Positions 34,450-45,125 of a stretch of DNA of 64,000 nucleotides are shown in pieces. The DNA comes from Aquabacterium sp. OR-4 (GTDB lineage: Bacteria; Pseudomonadota; Gammaproteobacteria; Burkholderiales; Burkholderiaceae_C), in NCBI RefSeq assembly GCF_025290835.2, contig NZ_JAOCQD020000001.1:1798001-1862000 (forward strand). The letters are read 5' to 3'. Below the pieces are notes generated by a model. It was not told where the DNA came from and ran no database searches. It worked only from the letters and a program-made list of their open reading frames with translations. A program made the position numbers and the translations under genes. Each line of letters opens with the position of its first letter. Position 1 is the first letter of the stretch.

Positions 34450-35865
34450 TCAGAGCGTGTAGTACATGTCGAACTCGACCGGGTGGGTGGCCATGCGGAA
34501 GCGGGTCACTTCCTGCATCTTCAGGTCGATGTAGGCGTCGATGTAGCTGTCGGTGAACACGCCACCCTTGGTCAGGAAGCTGCGGCCCTTGTCCAGGTAC
34601 TCCAGCGCCTGCTCGAGGCTCGAGCACACGGTCGGGATCTTCGCGTCTTCGTCCGGCGGCAGGTGGTACAGGTCCTTGGTGGCGGCTTCGCCCGGGTGGA
34701 TCTTGTTTTCCACGCCGTCCAGACCGGCCATCAGCAGCGCCGCGAAACCCAGGTAGGGGTTCATCAGGGGATCGGGGAAGCGGGCTTCCACGCGACGGCC
34801 CTTGGGGTTGGCCACGTAGGGGATGCGGATCGAGGCCGAGCGGTTCTTGGCCGAATAGGCCAGCTTCACCGGAGCTTCGAAGCCGGGCACCAGGCGCTTG
34901 TAGCTGTTGGTGCCGGGGTTGGTGATGGCGTTCAGTGCACGGGCGTGCTTGATGATGCCGCCGATGTAGTACAGCGCGAACTCGCTCAGGCCGGCATAGC
35001 CGTCGCCAGCGAACAGGTTCTTGCCGTCCTTCCAGACCGACTGGTGCACATGCATGCCGCTGCCGTTGTCGCCGACGATGGGCTTGGGCATGAACGTGGC
35101 GGTCTTGCCGTAGGCAGCGGCCACGTTGTGGATGATGTACTTCTGCAGCTGCACCCAGTCGGCGCGCTGGATCAGCGTGCTGAACTTGGTGCCGATTTCC
35201 ATCTGGCCGGCGTTGGCCACCTCGTGGTGGTGCACCTCCACCGGGATGCCCACCGATTCAAGGATCAGGCACATCTCCGAGCGCATGTCCTGGCCGCTGT
35301 CGACCGGGGGCACGGGGAAGTAGCCACCCTTGACCGCCGGACGGAAGCCGTTGTTGCCGTGCTCGTATTCCTTGCCGCTGTTCCAGGCCGCTTCTTCCGC
35401 GTCGATCTTGTAGAAGCAACCCGACATGTCGTTGCCCCAGCGGATGCTGTCGAACACGAAGAACTCGGGTTCGGGGCCGAAGTAGGCGGCGTCGCCCAGG
35501 CCGGTGCTCTTCATGTAGGCCTCGGCGCGCTTGGCCAGCGAGCGCGGATCGCGCTCGTAGGGCTTGCCGTCGGCGGGATCAACCACGTCGCAGGTCAGGA
35601 TCAGCGTGGGTTCTTCGAAGAACGGGTCGATGTTGGCCGTGTTCGGGTCAGGCATCAGCTGCATGTCCGACGCTTCGATGCCCTTCCAGCCGGCGATCGA
35701 CGAGCCGTCGAAGGCGTGGCCTGACGTGAACTTGTCTTCATCGAAGTGGGACACGGGCACAGAAACGTGCTGTTCCTTGCCGCGGGTGTCGGTGAAACGG
35801 AAGTCGACGAACTTGACTTCGTTTTCCTTCACCATCGACATCACGTCGGCGACGGTCTTGGCCAT
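34450..35865 (-). CDS. glnA: Glutamine synthetase type I
   Basis: A 471-aa GSI-beta that makes glutamine from glutamate, ammonia and ATP. Motifs: [81 protein letters not shown] and the adenylylation region [13 protein letters not shown] with its Tyr near residue 400. Start ATG 35865 has AGGAGA seven bases upstream. Length is standard. Activity should be controlled by adenylylation and expression by NtrC, in keeping with ntrBC nearby. Confidence 0.98.
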   Translation of the reverse strand: MAKTVADVMSMVKENEVKFVDFRFTDTRGKEQHVSVPVSHFDEDKFTSGHAFDGSSIAGWKGIEASDMQLMPDPNTANIDPFFEEPTLILTCDVVDPADGKPYERDPRSLAKRAEAYMKSTGLGDAAYFGPEPEFFVFDSIRWGNDMSGCFYKIDAEEAAWNSGKEYEHGNNGFRPAVKGGYFPVPPVDSGQDMRSEMCLILESVGIPVEVHHHEVANAGQMEIGTKFSTLIQRADWVQLQKYIIHNVAAAYGKTATFMPKPIVGDNGSGMHVHQSVWKDGKNLFAGDGYAGLSEFALYYIGGIIKHARALNAITNPGTNSYKRLVPGFEAPVKLAYSAKNRSASIRIPYVANPKGRRVEARFPDPLMNPYLGFAALLMAGLDGVENKIHPGEAATKDLYHLPPDEDAKIPTVCSSLEQALEYLDKGRSFLTKGGVFTDSYIDAYIDLKMQEVTRFRMATHPVEFDMYYTL

Positions 35866-36015
35866 CAAGAATCTCCTAGCGGGGCGCAGTGCAAACGATG
35901 GAATGGGTGTGGTGTGTGGCCTCTCGCAGCCGGGAAAACCCAGGGCGCGGAGGCGCACGGCAATGTAGCAGAAAGCATGCCTGCGACCGCCCACCGGCGC
36001 ACGCCACCGCGGCAC

Positions 36016-36040
36016 GGCGCACCAATGCATGGCATGCGCC
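36016..36040 (-). promoter_or_regulatory. Possible NtrC-type dyad upstream of glnA
   Basis: A dyad with GGCGCA/TGCGCC arms (36016-36021, 36035-36040) and centre ATGCAT contains GCACCA-N5-TGGCAT, close to the NtrC consensus GCACCA-N5-TGGTGC. It lies 151-175 bases before the glnA ATG. I found no convincing sigma-54 -24/-12 box in this gap. Confidence 0.3.
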
Positions 36041-36073
36041 CTGGCCAGGCCCATCCCGCTGATGCACCAAGAT

Positions 36074-36089
36074 GGCGACATGTGTCGCC
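36074..36089 (-). terminator. Hairpin after the CinA-type gene
   Basis: GGCGACA-TG-TGTCGCC forms a 7-bp stem 14-29 bases beyond the stop of the CinA-type gene on the minus strand. No T-run on that side, so termination is tentative. Confidence 0.4.
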
Positions 36090-36102
36090 CCGTTTTAGGG
36101 CG

Positions 36103-36903
36103 TTAGTCTCGCACCATTTCGGGGCCGAGCTGGGCGTCGACCGCCACCAGCCCGCTGCGCAGCTGCTCGAACGCCGCCGGCACGGCCTCGGCCGCGCCCT
36201 TGACGCCCAGCTCGATGTGGCGTCCCCACTGCGGATGGTCGACGCTGGGCAGGCTGAACACCTTGATGCCGGGGTGCGCGGCCTCCACGGCCTCCATCAG
36301 CGGCGTCAGCGCCGCCTCCATGGCGCCCATCACGATCAGCGAGCGCTCGCGCTGGCGCATGCCGCCGTGCAGCCCGGCGTAGCGCTGGTCGAGCACCCAG
36401 GCCACCATCGGATGGGCCATCACCGGAAAGCCGGGCACGAAGTGCACATCGCCTACCGAAAAGCCGGCGATCTTGTTGTAAGGGTTCGGGATGATCTCGG
36501 CTCCGGCCGGAAACATGCCCATGTTCAGCCGGTGCTGGTTGTCGGCGCGCTCGGGCTCATAAGGCAGGCCCTGCTCGCGCGCCACGTCGCGCATGCGTTC
36601 GCGGATCAGCTCGGCGGCCTCGGGCTGCAATTCCAGCGGCCGCTCGAGCGCCGCCGCGGCGGCCTGGCGGGTGTGGTCGTCGGGCGTGGCGCCAATGCCG
36701 CCGCAGCTGAACACGATGTCGCCCGAGGCAAAGGCCTCGCGCAAGGTGGCGGTGATGCGCTCGCGGTCGTCGCCCACGTAGCGCGCCCAGGCGAGCTGCA
36801 GGCCGCGCTCGGCCAGCAGCTCGATCACCTTGGGCAGGTGCTTGTCCTGGCGCTTGCCGGAGAGGATTTCGTCGCCGACGATGATGAGACCGAAGCTGGG
36901 CAT
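36103..36903 (-). CDS. CinA-type molybdopterin-binding-domain protein
   Basis: A 266-aa protein with the MoCF/CinA N-terminal domain: FGLIIVGDEILSGKRQDKHL, DIVFSCGGIGATPDDHTRQA and FVPGFPVMAHPMVAWVL. It lacks the C-terminal CinA amidohydrolase domain, so it is the short class. Such proteins are nucleotide-pyrophosphatase-like or of unknown role. ATG 36903 is preceded by a GCGGG-rich stretch (36904-36930). It lies downstream of the EI24 gene on the same strand and is probably cotranscribed with it. Confidence 0.85.
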   Translation of the reverse strand: MPSFGLIIVGDEILSGKRQDKHLPKVIELLAERGLQLAWARYVGDDRERITATLREAFASGDIVFSCGGIGATPDDHTRQAAAAALERPLELQPEAAELIRERMRDVAREQGLPYEPERADNQHRLNMGMFPAGAEIIPNPYNKIAGFSVGDVHFVPGFPVMAHPMVAWVLDQRYAGLHGGMRQRERSLIVMGAMEAALTPLMEAVEAAHPGIKVFSLPSVDHPQWGRHIELGVKGAAEAVPAAFEQLRSGLVAVDAQLGPEMVRD

Positions 36904-36934
36904 GTGCGGGTGCGGGTGCGGGGGTGCGGACAGA

Positions 36935-37903
36935 TCAGGACACTGGCGGCGGCAGGAAGGGGGGCGCCGACGGCCCGGGGGCCGAGGGCGGCGCCGGCGG
37001 GCGGGTCGACGACGACGGCGCAGCGGCCGGCGCCTCGGCGTCGATCACCATCGGGTCGTCGGCGGCATGCAGGGGCTGCACGGCGGCCCGGGGCGCGGGC
37101 TCGGCGTCGCGCACATGGCGCAGCGCGGCCAGCGCCGCCAGCACATAGTGCGTGAACCACAGCGCCGAGAACGCGAACACCAGCGTGTACAGCCACACCG
37201 ACAACGCGATGAACAGGGGCGCGAAGATCAGCGTCATCGCCCCGGCCGCCCACAGCAGCGATGGCGCGGCGCCCAGGTAGCCGGTGATCACGCCGATGCC
37301 CATCAGCGGCATGCGGTGCTCGCGCAGGATCTGCCGGCGCTCGTCGCGGCTGGCGTGTTCGGCCAGCGCATCGAAGCTCATCACGCGGTAGGTGAGCCAG
37401 CCCCAGATCAGGGGCGGCAGCACCAGCACCAGCGGCGGGATGAACCACAGTGGCAGGCTCAGGCCCATCAGCAGCAGGGCCAGCAGCGTGCAGCCCACCG
37501 ACCAGGCCAGGCTGCCGAGCCAGCCACCGCCACGCTTGCGCTCCATCGCGGCAAAGCGCCGCTCGGCCACCAGGTTGACGATGGACGGCCCCATCAGCAT
37601 GGCCACCAGCAGCACCGACAGCACGACGATCATCGGCGCCACCAGCAGCACCACGATCAGTGGCGCCAGCACCGAGCGGAACGAGGCGCCGGCGATGGAT
37701 TCCACCCACTTCAGCGCGGCATCCACCAGCAGCCAGCTTTCCAGCGTGGCCCGCACGCCGGCCACGGCGGTCTCCCAGTACATCCAGCCCAGGCCCAGCG
37801 CCAGGGCCACGCCGATGCCCAGCGGCAGCAGCGACAGGCCGATGATCTTGGGGTGCAGGCAGTAGGCGGCGGCGCGCCAGAACGAATCAAGCAGGAGTTT
37901 CAT
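36935..37903 (-). CDS. EI24-domain membrane protein (CysZ-like)
   Basis: A 322-aa inner-membrane protein with four to six helices. The N-terminus MKLLLDSFWRAAAYCLHPKI is typical of EI24/CysZ proteins; the core has APMIVVLSVLLVAMLMGPSIV, LPLWFIPPLVLVLPPLIWGWL and the conserved Tyr-Arg-x-x-SFDALAEHAS. The C-terminal 70 residues are proline-rich and low in complexity. CysZ is a sulfate permease; for this protein that role is only a family possibility. ATG 37903 is preceded by AGGAGTTTC-like purines (GCAGGAG on the plus strand is the codon context, so the ribosome site is unclear). Confidence 0.82.
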   Translation of the reverse strand: MKLLLDSFWRAAAYCLHPKIIGLSLLPLGIGVALALGLGWMYWETAVAGVRATLESWLLVDAALKWVESIAGASFRSVLAPLIVVLLVAPMIVVLSVLLVAMLMGPSIVNLVAERRFAAMERKRGGGWLGSLAWSVGCTLLALLLMGLSLPLWFIPPLVLVLPPLIWGWLTYRVMSFDALAEHASRDERRQILREHRMPLMGIGVITGYLGAAPSLLWAAGAMTLIFAPLFIALSVWLYTLVFAFSALWFTHYVLAALAALRHVRDAEPAPRAAVQPLHAADDPMVIDAEAPAAAPSSSTRPPAPPSAPGPSAPPFLPPPVS

Positions 37904-38067
37904 GGCCGCGGCAGCATACACGCCGGGCGAACTGGCACCGGCCGCCTTGCGACGCAGGGTGCCAGGCCGTTGACCGAGCGCCACCCGGGCCGACCGGACG
38001 GCGCCACGCGCTCAAAAGCGTGTGATTGAACCGTCGCCAGCGGGCTCAGGGTGGTTCGAGCAACGCA

Positions 38068-38085
38068 GCCGTACTGCCGTACGGC
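38068..38085. other. Hairpin in the gap before the EI24 gene
   Basis: GCCGTAC-TGCC-GTACGGC forms a 7-bp stem 52 bases beyond the lipoprotein-gene stop. It may terminate that transcript; no T-run follows. Confidence 0.35.
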
Positions 38086-38136
38086 GAGTCGCGCAGGGCC
38101 GCCATGGGCCGGCGCAGCAGGTTCATTCACACCTTG

Positions 38137-38583
38137 TCAGTTGGCCAGCGGTCCGCCGGCGCCCGGCGCGCGCAGGACGCAGCGCTGCTGCACGCAGGCC
38201 GCGCCAGGATCGGGCAGGTACTGGCAGTTGGACATCATGCCGCTGGCGGCTGCGCGCTGGCGTTGCAGCGTGGCCAGTTCGGCCGACCAGGCTTCGAGCT
38301 TGCGCGCCCGCGCCGCCGGGCCCGACCAGGCCAGGTACTGCCCCGGCCCGCCGCAGGCCTTCTCGCCCACCGCCAGCGTGCGGCACTGCGCGTCGCTGTC
38401 GCAGCGGGCCTCGCCGATCTCGCCGCGGATGCGCGCCATCAGGGCCGACTCGGGCGTCGCCTGCGGCGGGGTGGCCACGGCGGCCGGAGCCGGCATCTGG
38501 GCCTGGCAGGCGGCCATCAGCAGCAGGCCGGTGGCGCCAGCCAGGGCGCAGGCGAAGCGTGAGCGTGAGCGGTGCAAGGGCAT
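38137..38583 (-). CDS. Small lipoprotein
   Basis: A 148-aa protein. A short basic N-terminus leads into a hydrophobic stretch ending LLLMAAC, a lipobox, so it is probably lipid-anchored. The mature part has four or more Cys (ARCDSDAQCRTLAVGEKACGG, NCQYLPDPGAACVQQRCVL) that likely form disulfides in the periplasm. Function unknown. ATG 38583 gives the best signal peptide; 38610 is also in frame. The 38584-38842 gap upstream holds repeats of GGCGATCAG but no gene I can support. Confidence 0.7.
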   Translation of the reverse strand: MPLHRSRSRFACALAGATGLLLMAACQAQMPAPAAVATPPQATPESALMARIRGEIGEARCDSDAQCRTLAVGEKACGGPGQYLAWSGPAARARKLEAWSAELATLQRQRAAASGMMSNCQYLPDPGAACVQQRCVLRAPGAGGPLAN

Positions 38584-38842
38584 GGCGATCGAGAGGATCT
38601 TGGCGGGCATGGCGATCAGGCGATCAGGCGGCCGGAGCTGCTGCCGGCTGCCGCACCGGCCGCGCCCCCGGCCAAGGGCAACAAGGCTGTGATCTTGCCC
38701 CAGCGCAGCGCCCGTGCTGTTGCGGGCCGGCAAAGAACCCCGCGCGGCAACGGGCCGAAAGGCTTCGCGGCATCATGGTGGCACCAGCCTGCCGGGCCGC
38801 CCCCAGGGCCAGAACCGGCAGGCGCAGCCTGAAGGTATCCCC

Positions 38843-39856
38843 GTGACCCTGCCGCCGTTGTCCGTCCTTGATCTGGCCCCGATTCCCGAGGGCGCCGATG
38901 CCGCTGCCGCCCTGGCCCGCTCGCTCGCGCTGGCACGCCAGGCCGAGGCCTGCGGCTACCGCCGCTTCTGGCTGGCCGAGCACCACAACATGGACGGTGT
39001 GGCCTGCTCGGCCACTGCGGTGCTGGTGGGCCATGTGGCCGGTGGCACGCGCCGCATCCGGGTGGGCTCGGGCGGCGTGATGCTGCCCAACCACGCCCCG
39101 CTGACCGTGGCCGAGGCCTTCGGCACGCTGGCCACGCTGTACCCCGAGCGCATCGATCTCGGCCTGGGCCGCGCCCCAGGCACCGACATGGCCACCGCCC
39201 GCGCGCTGCGCCGCCACATGGACGGCGCCGGCGAGGACGATTTTGCGCAGGAGGTGCAGGAGCTGATGCACTACCTCGAGCCGGCCCAGCCCGGCCAGAA
39301 GGTGCGCGCCATTCCCGGCCAGGGCACGCGGGTGCCGGTGTGGCTCCTGGGCTCCAGCCTGTATGGCGCGCAGCTGGCGGCCTATCTGGGCCTGCCCTAT
39401 GCCTTTGCCTCGCACTTCGCGCCCGATCTGCTGGACCAGGCGCTGGACATCTACCGCCGCAGCTTCCGCCCCTCGGCACGCTGGCCCCGGCCGCATGCGA
39501 TGGTGGCCGTGAACGCCGTGGCCGCCGACAGTGACGACGAAGCCGCCACCCTGGCCACCTCGCTGCAGCAGCGTTTTCTGGCCATGCAGCGCGGCGAGCG
39601 TGGCCCGCTGCCGCGGCCGGTGGACCCGGCCGCTTTTGCCCGCATGGGCACGCCGCAAGAGCATGCCGGCGCCGCGCGCATGTATGCCTGCAGCGCGGTG
39701 GGTGCGCCCGACACGCTGCGCGCGCAACTGCGCAAGATCGTCGAGCGCACGCAGGCCGACGAGCTGATCATGGCCGGCGCCATCCACGACGATGCGGCGC
39801 GGCTGAAGTCGTGCGCGCTGGTGGCCGAGCTGGCCGGCGCCACGGCAGGCGCCTGA
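38843..39856 (+). CDS. LLM-class flavin-dependent oxidoreductase
   Basis: A 337-aa luciferase-like monooxygenase of the YhbW type. Motifs: [76 protein letters not shown] and a C-terminal [19 protein letters not shown]2/F420-type binding is expected; substrate unknown. The start is GTG 38843 after GAAGG; the frame runs further upstream without family similarity. Confidence 0.88.
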   Translation: MTLPPLSVLDLAPIPEGADAAAALARSLALARQAEACGYRRFWLAEHHNMDGVACSATAVLVGHVAGGTRRIRVGSGGVMLPNHAPLTVAEAFGTLATLYPERIDLGLGRAPGTDMATARALRRHMDGAGEDDFAQEVQELMHYLEPAQPGQKVRAIPGQGTRVPVWLLGSSLYGAQLAAYLGLPYAFASHFAPDLLDQALDIYRRSFRPSARWPRPHAMVAVNAVAADSDDEAATLATSLQQRFLAMQRGERGPLPRPVDPAAFARMGTPQEHAGAARMYACSAVGAPDTLRAQLRKIVERTQADELIMAGAIHDDAARLKSCALVAELAGATAGA

Positions 39857-39913
39857 ACGGCGCGCGGCCCCGAGGCACGGCCGCCGCGCGCGCGCTCAAG
39901 GCTCAAGCTCCGC

Positions 39914-39956
39914 GCTCGCCTTCAAGGCTCACCCCCCGGGCTCGCCTTCAAGGCTC
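39914..39956. repeat. Repeat with 26-base period at a gene end
   Basis: GCTCGCCTTCAAGGCTC occurs at 39914-39930 and 39940-39956. The second copy holds the stop codon (39948-39950, minus strand) of the 69-aa gene. Related GGCTCAAG fragments precede it from 39893. Confidence 0.75.
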
Positions 39957-40157
39957 GAGGGCGAACAGCGACTCGTCGCGCCAGTAGGCCACGGCCGAGA
40001 ACCAGCCCTCCCACACGCAGCCGTTGCAGCCGCGGCCGCAGCAGCCCACCGGCTCGGGCGGCGGCTCGCGCAGCGCCACGCCGGCGCTGGCCGCGCGGCC
40101 CTGCAGGTGCTGGATCACGGCCAGGCCGGTGGCCCGGTCTTCGATGGCAAAGTCCAT
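39948..40157 (-). CDS. Oxidoreductase-like N-terminal-domain small protein
   Basis: A 69-aa protein with the Cys cluster EPPPEPVGCCGRGCNGCVWE (about 31-50), which is the signature of the oxidoreductase-like N-terminal domain (PF09791-type). CCxxGCxxCVW may bind metal. Function unknown. The gene's end lies in a repeat. It sits just downstream of purL (19 bases) on the same strand and may share its transcript. Confidence 0.75.
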   Translation of the reverse strand: MDFAIEDRATGLAVIQHLQGRAASAGVALREPPPEPVGCCGRGCNGCVWEGWFSAVAYWRDESLFALEP

Positions 40158-40176
40158 GGCCCGCCCGGCGGCCGGA

Positions 40177-43100
40177 TCAGCCCACCCAGCGGCGGGCGTT
40201 GCCGAACATGCGCTGCCAGGGGCTGGCGGCGGCGATGTTGCCCGGGGTCCAGCTCATCTGGGCTTGGCGGAACACGCGCTCGGGGTGCGGCATCAGCGCG
40301 GTGAAGCGGCCGTCGGCGGTGGTCACCGCGGTCAGGCCGCCCGGGCTGCCGTTGGGGTTGAACGGGTACTGCTCGGTGGCCGCGCCATGGTGGTCGACAA
40401 AGCGCATGGCCTTGGCCACCTGGGCCTCGTTGCCGCGCTGGCTGAAGTCGGCATAACCCTCGCCGTGCGCCACGGCAATGGGCAGGCGGCTGCCGGCCAT
40501 GCCGGCAAAGAAGATCGAGGGGCTGTCCAGCACCTCCACCAGGCTCAGGCGGGCCTCGAACTGCTCGCTCTTGTTGCGGGTGAACTTGGGCCAGTGCTGC
40601 GCGCCGGGGATGATGGGCGACAGCGCGGCCAGCATCTGGCAGCCGTTGCACACGCCCAGCGTGAAGCTGTCGGGCCGCTGGAAGAAGGCCGCGAAGGCTT
40701 CCGCCAGGGCCGGGTTGAACAGGATCGAGCGCGCCCAGCCCTCGCCGGCGCCCAGCGTGTCGCCATAGCTGAAGCCGCCACAGGCCACCAGGCCGCGGAA
40801 CTGGTCGAGTCGGGCGCGACCGGTCTGCAGATCGGTCATGTGCACGTCGTGCGCCTCGAAGCCGGCCTGGGCCATGGCGTAGCTCATCTCGACATGCGAG
40901 TTGACGCCCTGCTCGCGCAGGATGGCCAGCTTGGGCCGGCTGAGGTTCAGGTACGGCGCGGCCACGTTCTCGGCGGCGTCGAAGCCCAGGTGCACATGCA
41001 GGCCGGGGTCGCCCTCGGCGCCCACTGCCGCATGCTCGGCCTCGGCGCAGGCCGGGTTGTCGCGCAGCCCGGCAATGCGTGCGCTGACCTCGTCCCAGGC
41101 CTGCTGCAGCGTGCGGATCGGCGCGCTGAACTGGGCCTTGGTGTCGCGCCACACCTCCACGGTGCGCGTGCTGTTGGTGCTGCCGACCACATGGCTGTGC
41201 CTGGACAGCCCATGCTGGCGCAGCACGGCCATGGCGGCATCGCGCTGGGCGCGCGCCACCTGCAACACCACGCCCAGCTCCTCGTTGAACAAGGCCTTGA
41301 GCGTGAGCTCGTTGCGGCGCTCGCCGACCTGGCTGGCCCAGTTCTTCGAGTCGCCGTATTCGGCGCGGCTGTCGCTGATGCCGTCGCCCTCGGTCACCAG
41401 CAGGTCGACGTTCAGGCTCACGCCGGTCTGGCCGGCAAAGGCCATCTCGCACACCGCGGCCCACAGGCCGCCGTCGGCGCGGTCGTGGTAGGCCAGCAGC
41501 AGACCCTGGGCACGCAGCTGGTTCACCGCGGTCACCAGGGCCTTGAGCTGGGCGGCGTCGTCGAGATCGGGCACGCCATCCTCGACATGACAGCCGAACT
41601 GGCCAATCACCTGGGCCAGCATCGAGCCGGCCATGCGGTTCTTGCCCTGACCCAGGTCGACCAGGATCAGGCTCGACTCCACCGGCTGCAGCTGCGGCGT
41701 CAGCGTGCCCTGCACGCTGTCGAGCGAGGCAAAGGCCGTGACGATCAGGCTCACCGGCGCGGTCACCTGCCTGGGGCCAGCCGCGTCGGCCCACTTGGTG
41801 CGCATCGACAGGCTGTCCTTGCCCACCGGAATGCCGATGCCGAGCTGCGGGCACAGGTCCATGCCCACGGCCTTGACGGTGTCGTACAGCGCGGCGTCTT
41901 CGCCCGGCTCGCCGCAGGCGGCCATCCAGTTGGCGCTGAGCTTCACGCGGCTCAGCTCGATGGGCGCCGCCAGCAGGTTGGTGATGGCCTCGCCCACCGC
42001 CATGCGGCCCGAGGCCGGCGCATCCAGCGCGGCCAGCGGCGTGCGCTCGCCCATGCTCATGGCCTCGCCGCGCAGGCCGGCGTAGTCGGCCAGGGTCACG
42101 GCGCAGTCGGCCACCGGCACCTGCCAGGGGCCGACCATCGGGTCGCGGTGGCTCATGCCGCCCACAGTGCGGTCGCCGATGGTGATCAGAAAGCGCTTGC
42201 TGGCCACCGTGGGGTGGCGCAGCACGGCCAGGGCCACATCGGCGAGCACCACGCCGGTGAGCTTGAGCGGCGCCTCGCGGCGGGCCACGCGGGCCACGTC
42301 GCGGTGCATCTTGGGCGGCTTGCCCAGCAGCACGTCCATCGGCATGTCGATGGGCCGCTCACCGCCGGGGCCGTCTTCGAGGATCAGCGCGCGTTCGTCG
42401 GTGGCCACGCCCACCACGGCAAACGGGCAGCGCTCGCGCGCGGCCATCTGCTCGAACAGCGGCATCAGCGCCGGGTCGATGGCCAGGGTGTAGCGCTCCT
42501 GGCTTTCGTTGCACCAGATTTCCTTGGGCGCCAGGCCGGTTTCTTCCAGCGGCACCTGGCGCAGGTCAAACGTGGCGCCCTTGCCGGCACCGTCCACCAG
42601 CTCGGGAAAGGCATTGCTGATGCCGCCCGCGCCGACGTCGTGAATGGCCACGATGGGGTTGCGCTCGCCCAGCGCCCAGCAGTGGTTGATGACCTCCTGC
42701 GCGCGGCGCTGGATCTCGGGGTTGCCGCGCTGCACGCTGTCGAAATCGAGCGCGGCGGTGTTGGTGCCGGCGGCCATCGAGCTGGCGGCGCCGCCGCCCA
42801 TGCCGATGCGCATGCCCGGGCCGCCCAGCTGCACCAGCAGCGTGCCGGCGCCAAAGGGCAGCTTGTGGGTCTGGCCGGCGCTGATCTGCCCCAAGCCGCC
42901 GGCAATCATGATCGGCTTGTGGTAGCCGCGGCGCACGCCGGCCACATCCTGCTCATACACGCGGAAGTAGCCGCCCAGGTTGGGCCGGCCGAACTCGTTG
43001 TTGAAGGCCGCGCCGCCCAGCGGGCCGTCGATCATGATCTGCAGCGCGCTGGCGATGTGCTCGGGCTTGCCCACCGCATCGCGCTCCCAGGGCTCGGCCA

Positions 43101-44196
43101 GGCCCGGCAGGTGCAGGTTGCTGACACTGAAGCCGGTGAGGCCGGCCTTGGGCCGCGCGCCGCGGCCGGTGGCGCCTTCGTCACGGATCTCGCCACCGGC
43201 ACCGGTGCTGGCGCCCGGGAACGGGCTGATGGCGGTGGGGTGGTTGTGCGTCTCCACCTTCATCAGCACATGCGCCACCTCATGGCGCGGGCCGTACACC
43301 GGCGCGTTGGTGAAGCCCTGCGGCAGCCAGCGCTCGACCGGTCCGCCCTCCATCACCGCGGCGTTGTCGCTGTAGGCCACGATGCTGTGCTGCGGGCTCA
43401 GCTTCTCGGTGTTGCGGATCATGCCGAACATCGACAGCGGCTGGCGCTGGCCATCGATGCTGAACTCGGCATTGAAGATCTTGTGGCGGCAGTGCTCGCT
43501 GTTGGCCTGGGCGAACATCATCAGCTCCACGTCGCTGGGGTTGCGGCCCAGCTTGGTGAAGGCGTCGGCCAGGTAGTCGATCTCGTCGGCCGACAGCGCC
43601 AGGCCCCAGTCGGCGTTGGCCTGCCCGAGCGCCGCCTTGCCGGCGCCCAGCACATCCACATGGGCCAGCGGCTCGGGCTGGCGGGCGTCAAACAGGTGCT
43701 GGCCGGCCTCGCGGGCGTAGGCCACGCTCTCGGTCATGCGGTCGTGCAGCAGCAGCGCGCAGGCCTGAAGCTCGGCCTCGCTCAGCGGCTTGGCCGAGCC
43801 GATCAGCGGGCTCTTGAGCTGCAGGCGGAACTCGGTGACGCGCTCCACCCGGTGGATGGCCAGACCGCAGTTGTGGGCGATGTCGGTGGCCTTGCTGGCC
43901 CAGGGCGACACCGTGCCCAGGCGCGGCAGCACCACCACCAGCGCGGCATGGGCCTCGTCCTTGCCCGGCTGGTAGGGGTCGCCATAGGTCAGCAGGCCAG
44001 CCAGGCGGTCTTGCGCGCCCGCGTCCAGCGCGGCATCGCTCCACACCCAGTGCACATGGCGCGCCGCCACGCCGGTGATGCGCTCGCTCACCGCCTGCAG
44101 CCGCGGCAGCAGGGCCTGGGCGCGAAAGGCCGACAGCGCGTTGCCGCCCTCGACGAAGAACACGGTGGGACTGAAGGGCGTGGTGGTCTGCGGCAT
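40177..44196 (-). CDS. purL: Phosphoribosylformylglycinamidine synthase (large form)
   Basis: A 1339-aa single-chain FGAM synthase, step four of purine biosynthesis. An N-terminal PurS-like domain ([18 protein letters not shown]) is followed by two PurM-type halves ([59 protein letters not shown]-type region) and a C-terminal glutaminase with the nucleophile Cys in [12 protein letters not shown] and the His in MPHPERVFR. Length matches the E. coli class. ATG 44196 (MPQTTTPF) is chosen; the frame is open much further upstream through map. Divergent from map. Confidence 0.97.
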   Translation of the reverse strand: MPQTTTPFSPTVFFVEGGNALSAFRAQALLPRLQAVSERITGVAARHVHWVWSDAALDAGAQDRLAGLLTYGDPYQPGKDEAHAALVVVLPRLGTVSPWASKATDIAHNCGLAIHRVERVTEFRLQLKSPLIGSAKPLSEAELQACALLLHDRMTESVAYAREAGQHLFDARQPEPLAHVDVLGAGKAALGQANADWGLALSADEIDYLADAFTKLGRNPSDVELMMFAQANSEHCRHKIFNAEFSIDGQRQPLSMFGMIRNTEKLSPQHSIVAYSDNAAVMEGGPVERWLPQGFTNAPVYGPRHEVAHVLMKVETHNHPTAISPFPGASTGAGGEIRDEGATGRGARPKAGLTGFSVSNLHLPGLAEPWERDAVGKPEHIASALQIMIDGPLGGAAFNNEFGRPNLGGYFRVYEQDVAGVRRGYHKPIMIAGGLGQISAGQTHKLPFGAGTLLVQLGGPGMRIGMGGGAASSMAAGTNTAALDFDSVQRGNPEIQRRAQEVINHCWALGERNPIVAIHDVGAGGISNAFPELVDGAGKGATFDLRQVPLEETGLAPKEIWCNESQERYTLAIDPALMPLFEQMAARERCPFAVVGVATDERALILEDGPGGERPIDMPMDVLLGKPPKMHRDVARVARREAPLKLTGVVLADVALAVLRHPTVASKRFLITIGDRTVGGMSHRDPMVGPWQVPVADCAVTLADYAGLRGEAMSMGERTPLAALDAPASGRMAVGEAITNLLAAPIELSRVKLSANWMAACGEPGEDAALYDTVKAVGMDLCPQLGIGIPVGKDSLSMRTKWADAAGPRQVTAPVSLIVTAFASLDSVQGTLTPQLQPVESSLILVDLGQGKNRMAGSMLAQVIGQFGCHVEDGVPDLDDAAQLKALVTAVNQLRAQGLLLAYHDRADGGLWAAVCEMAFAGQTGVSLNVDLLVTEGDGISDSRAEYGDSKNWASQVGERRNELTLKALFNEELGVVLQVARAQRDAAMAVLRQHGLSRHSHVVGSTNSTRTVEVWRDTKAQFSAPIRTLQQAWDEVSARIAGLRDNPACAEAEHAAVGAEGDPGLHVHLGFDAAENVAAPYLNLSRPKLAILREQGVNSHVEMSYAMAQAGFEAHDVHMTDLQTGRARLDQFRGLVACGGFSYGDTLGAGEGWARSILFNPALAEAFAAFFQRPDSFTLGVCNGCQMLAALSPIIPGAQHWPKFTRNKSEQFEARLSLVEVLDSPSIFFAGMAGSRLPIAVAHGEGYADFSQRGNEAQVAKAMRFVDHHGAATEQYPFNPNGSPGGLTAVTTADGRFTALMPHPERVFRQAQMSWTPGNIAAASPWQRMFGNARRWVG

Positions 44197-44290
44197 GGCT
44201 ACCCGGGTGGCGTCGACGAGTGGCTTCCATGGAGCGCGGGCCGAGGAAACGGCCATGCCCATGAAAACCCTCGATTCTACTTTGAGGTGG

Positions 44291-44296
44291 GATAAT
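44291..44296 (+). promoter_or_regulatory. -10-like box before map
   Basis: GATAAT lies eight bases before the map ATG. If it is the real -10 box the mRNA would have almost no leader. No clear -35 is visible. The same box is seen near thyA and the displaced xthA start. Confidence 0.35.
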
Positions 44297-44304
44297 TGCC
44301 GGTT

Positions 44305-45114
44305 ATGCCGATCACCCTCAAGACCGCTGCCGACATCGAAGGCATGCGCATCGCCGGCCGCCTGGCCTCTGAAGTGCTGGACATGCTGACGCCCCACGTC
44401 AAGCCCGGCGTCACCACCGAGCAGCTCGACAAGCTGGCGCACGACCACATCGTGAACGTGCAGGCCGGCATCCCGGCGCCGCTGAACTACCAGCCGCCCG
44501 GCTACGTGCCCTACCCCAAGTCGATCTGCACCTCGGTCAACCACCAGGTCTGTCACGGCATCCCGAACGACAAGCCGCTGAAAAACGGTGACATCGTCAA
44601 CATCGACGTCACCGTCATCAAGGACGGCTGGCACGGCGACACCAGCCGCATGTTCGTGGTGGGCGAAGGCAGCATCGCGGCCAAGCGCCTGTGCGCCATC
44701 ACCTACGAGGCCATGTGGAAGGGCATTGCCAAGGTGCGGCCCGGCGCCCGCCTGGGCGACATCGGCCATGCCATCCAGACCTTTGCCGAGGGCCAGGGCT
44801 TCTCCATCGTGCGCGAGTTCTGCGGCCACGGCATCGGCAGCAAGTTCCACGAAGAACCGCAGGTGCTGCACTACGGCCGCCCCGGCACGCTCGAAGAGCT
44901 GGTGCCGGGCATGATCTTCACCATCGAGCCGATGATCAATGCCGGCCGGCGCGAGATCCGCGAGCTGGGCGACGGCTGGACCATCGTCACCAAGGACCGC
45001 TCGCTGTCGGCGCAGTGGGAGCACACCGTGGTGGTCACCGACACCGGCTACGAGGTGCTCACCGTGTCGGCGGGCAGCCCGGCGCTGCCGGCCTTCATGG
45101 GCGGCGGCGCCTGA
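44305..45114 (+). CDS. map: Methionine aminopeptidase type I
   Basis: A 269-aa metallopeptidase that removes the initiator Met. Metal ligands are visible: Asp in [20 protein letters not shown] (two Asp), His in [15 protein letters not shown], Glu in FTIEPMIN and Glu in [11 protein letters not shown]. Standard length. ATG 44305; an in-frame TTG at 44296 would add three codons. glnD starts 11 bases after its stop, so map-glnD-selU are probably one unit. Confidence 0.97.
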   Translation: MPITLKTAADIEGMRIAGRLASEVLDMLTPHVKPGVTTEQLDKLAHDHIVNVQAGIPAPLNYQPPGYVPYPKSICTSVNHQVCHGIPNDKPLKNGDIVNIDVTVIKDGWHGDTSRMFVVGEGSIAAKRLCAITYEAMWKGIAKVRPGARLGDIGHAIQTFAEGQGFSIVREFCGHGIGSKFHEEPQVLHYGRPGTLEELVPGMIFTIEPMINAGRREIRELGDGWTIVTKDRSLSAQWEHTVVVTDTGYEVLTVSAGSPALPAFMGGGA

Positions 45115-45125
45115 GCGGGCCCCCC

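Noticed and set aside
40024..44295. Plus-strand open frame of 1423 codons across purL
   Set aside because: It is the exact antisense of purL; its composition (Ala, His, Gln, Arg, Val) is that of a mirror frame and it has no family motifs.
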